DNA of 64,000 bases from Taeniopygia guttata (Eukaryota > Chordata > Aves > Passeriformes > Estrildidae). The DNA lies in contig NC_133026.1 in assembly GCF_048771995.1 (NCBI RefSeq), positions 106,840,501-106,904,500 on the forward strand. Reading direction: 5' to 3'. The notes beneath the pieces are model-generated. The model saw nothing but the letters and a program-made list of their open reading frames with translations, ran no database searches and was not told the DNA's origin. This document shows positions 63,723 to 64,000 of this stretch, in pieces (position 1 is the stretch's first letter; every line of letters begins with the position of its first letter). Both the position numbers and the translations under genes were made by a program.

Positions 63723-64000
63723 CAGAGATTTCTCCTCCTCCTGGGATACCCTGGCCCCCCAACTGGGCAAGACAGGCTGCAGGAAGAACTGCATGTTTAG
63801 GTCAGGCAGCACTTGTGGGAGGAGAGGGAAGGGAAGGGTAGAAGGTATCTTTTCCTTTTCAAACCAGAACTGTGGGGTTCTGGACACATCTTCCTCTAGG
63901 ACAAATCACCAATACACATTACACCACATAAAACTGCACCATGCACTCCATTCCTTGGGCTTGGGGACTGCTGGCAAGGCAGGCAGAACAGCAAAACACA

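Noticed and set aside
63519..63887. 122-codon minus-strand frame near the right edge, considered as a possible CHST9 exon
   Set aside because: Part of it is antisense to a CR1 tail and it carries no sulfotransferase motif.

Overview
This is a window of vertebrate nuclear DNA, almost certainly from a bird. The evidence is CR1 LINE tails ending in the avian octamer-like motif, an LTR-like block resembling bird (possibly passerine) ERVL LTRs, and one spliced gene whose protein is clearly aquaporin-4. The base composition is that of ordinary AT-rich intergenic DNA, with one strong CpG island.

The only gene I can support is AQP4 on the minus strand. It has five coding exons at 49680-49711, 45308-45722, 44222-44386, 43785-43865 and 41781-42059. 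All four introns are GT-AG, and the joined frame is 972 nt, giving 323 residues, the same length as human AQP4. The first exon, too short to appear as an ORF, lies in the CpG island and supplies the M1-isoform N-terminus; the second exon carries the M23 start. Directly after the TGA stop there is an in-frame 28-codon extension in a TGA-CTAG context. Its end matches the known mammalian readthrough tail (AQP4ex), so this locus appears able to make M1, M23 and readthrough forms.

Layout: 1-1.25 kb, LTR-like retroviral remnant. 1.25-6.6 kb, unannotated intergenic DNA. 6.67-7.81 kb, two CR1 tails, the second running into an (ATTCT)n tract. 7.8-41.4 kb, a long gene-free stretch downstream of AQP4 with an old CR1 copy at 19.8-20.2 kb and several AT/CA microsatellites. 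41.5-49.7 kb, AQP4. 48.9-50.1 kb, CpG island with a dense G-quadruplex-type array just upstream of the first ATG. 50.2-50.7 kb, reversed CR1. 54.7-55.5 kb, long old CR1 copy. 57.28-57.55 kb, a pure (CCCTT)n tract of about 53 units. 63.6-63.7 kb, CR1 tail. I found no tRNA, rRNA or CRISPR and no second protein-coding gene. The mammalian neighbours KCTD1 and CHST9 are not visible here.

No new multi-gene system is present. The points most worth checking are the conserved readthrough extension, the G-rich array at the AQP4 5' end, a perfect 18-bp hairpin in intron 1, and bird-specific changes at glycosylation, phosphorylation and palmitoylation positions of AQP4.
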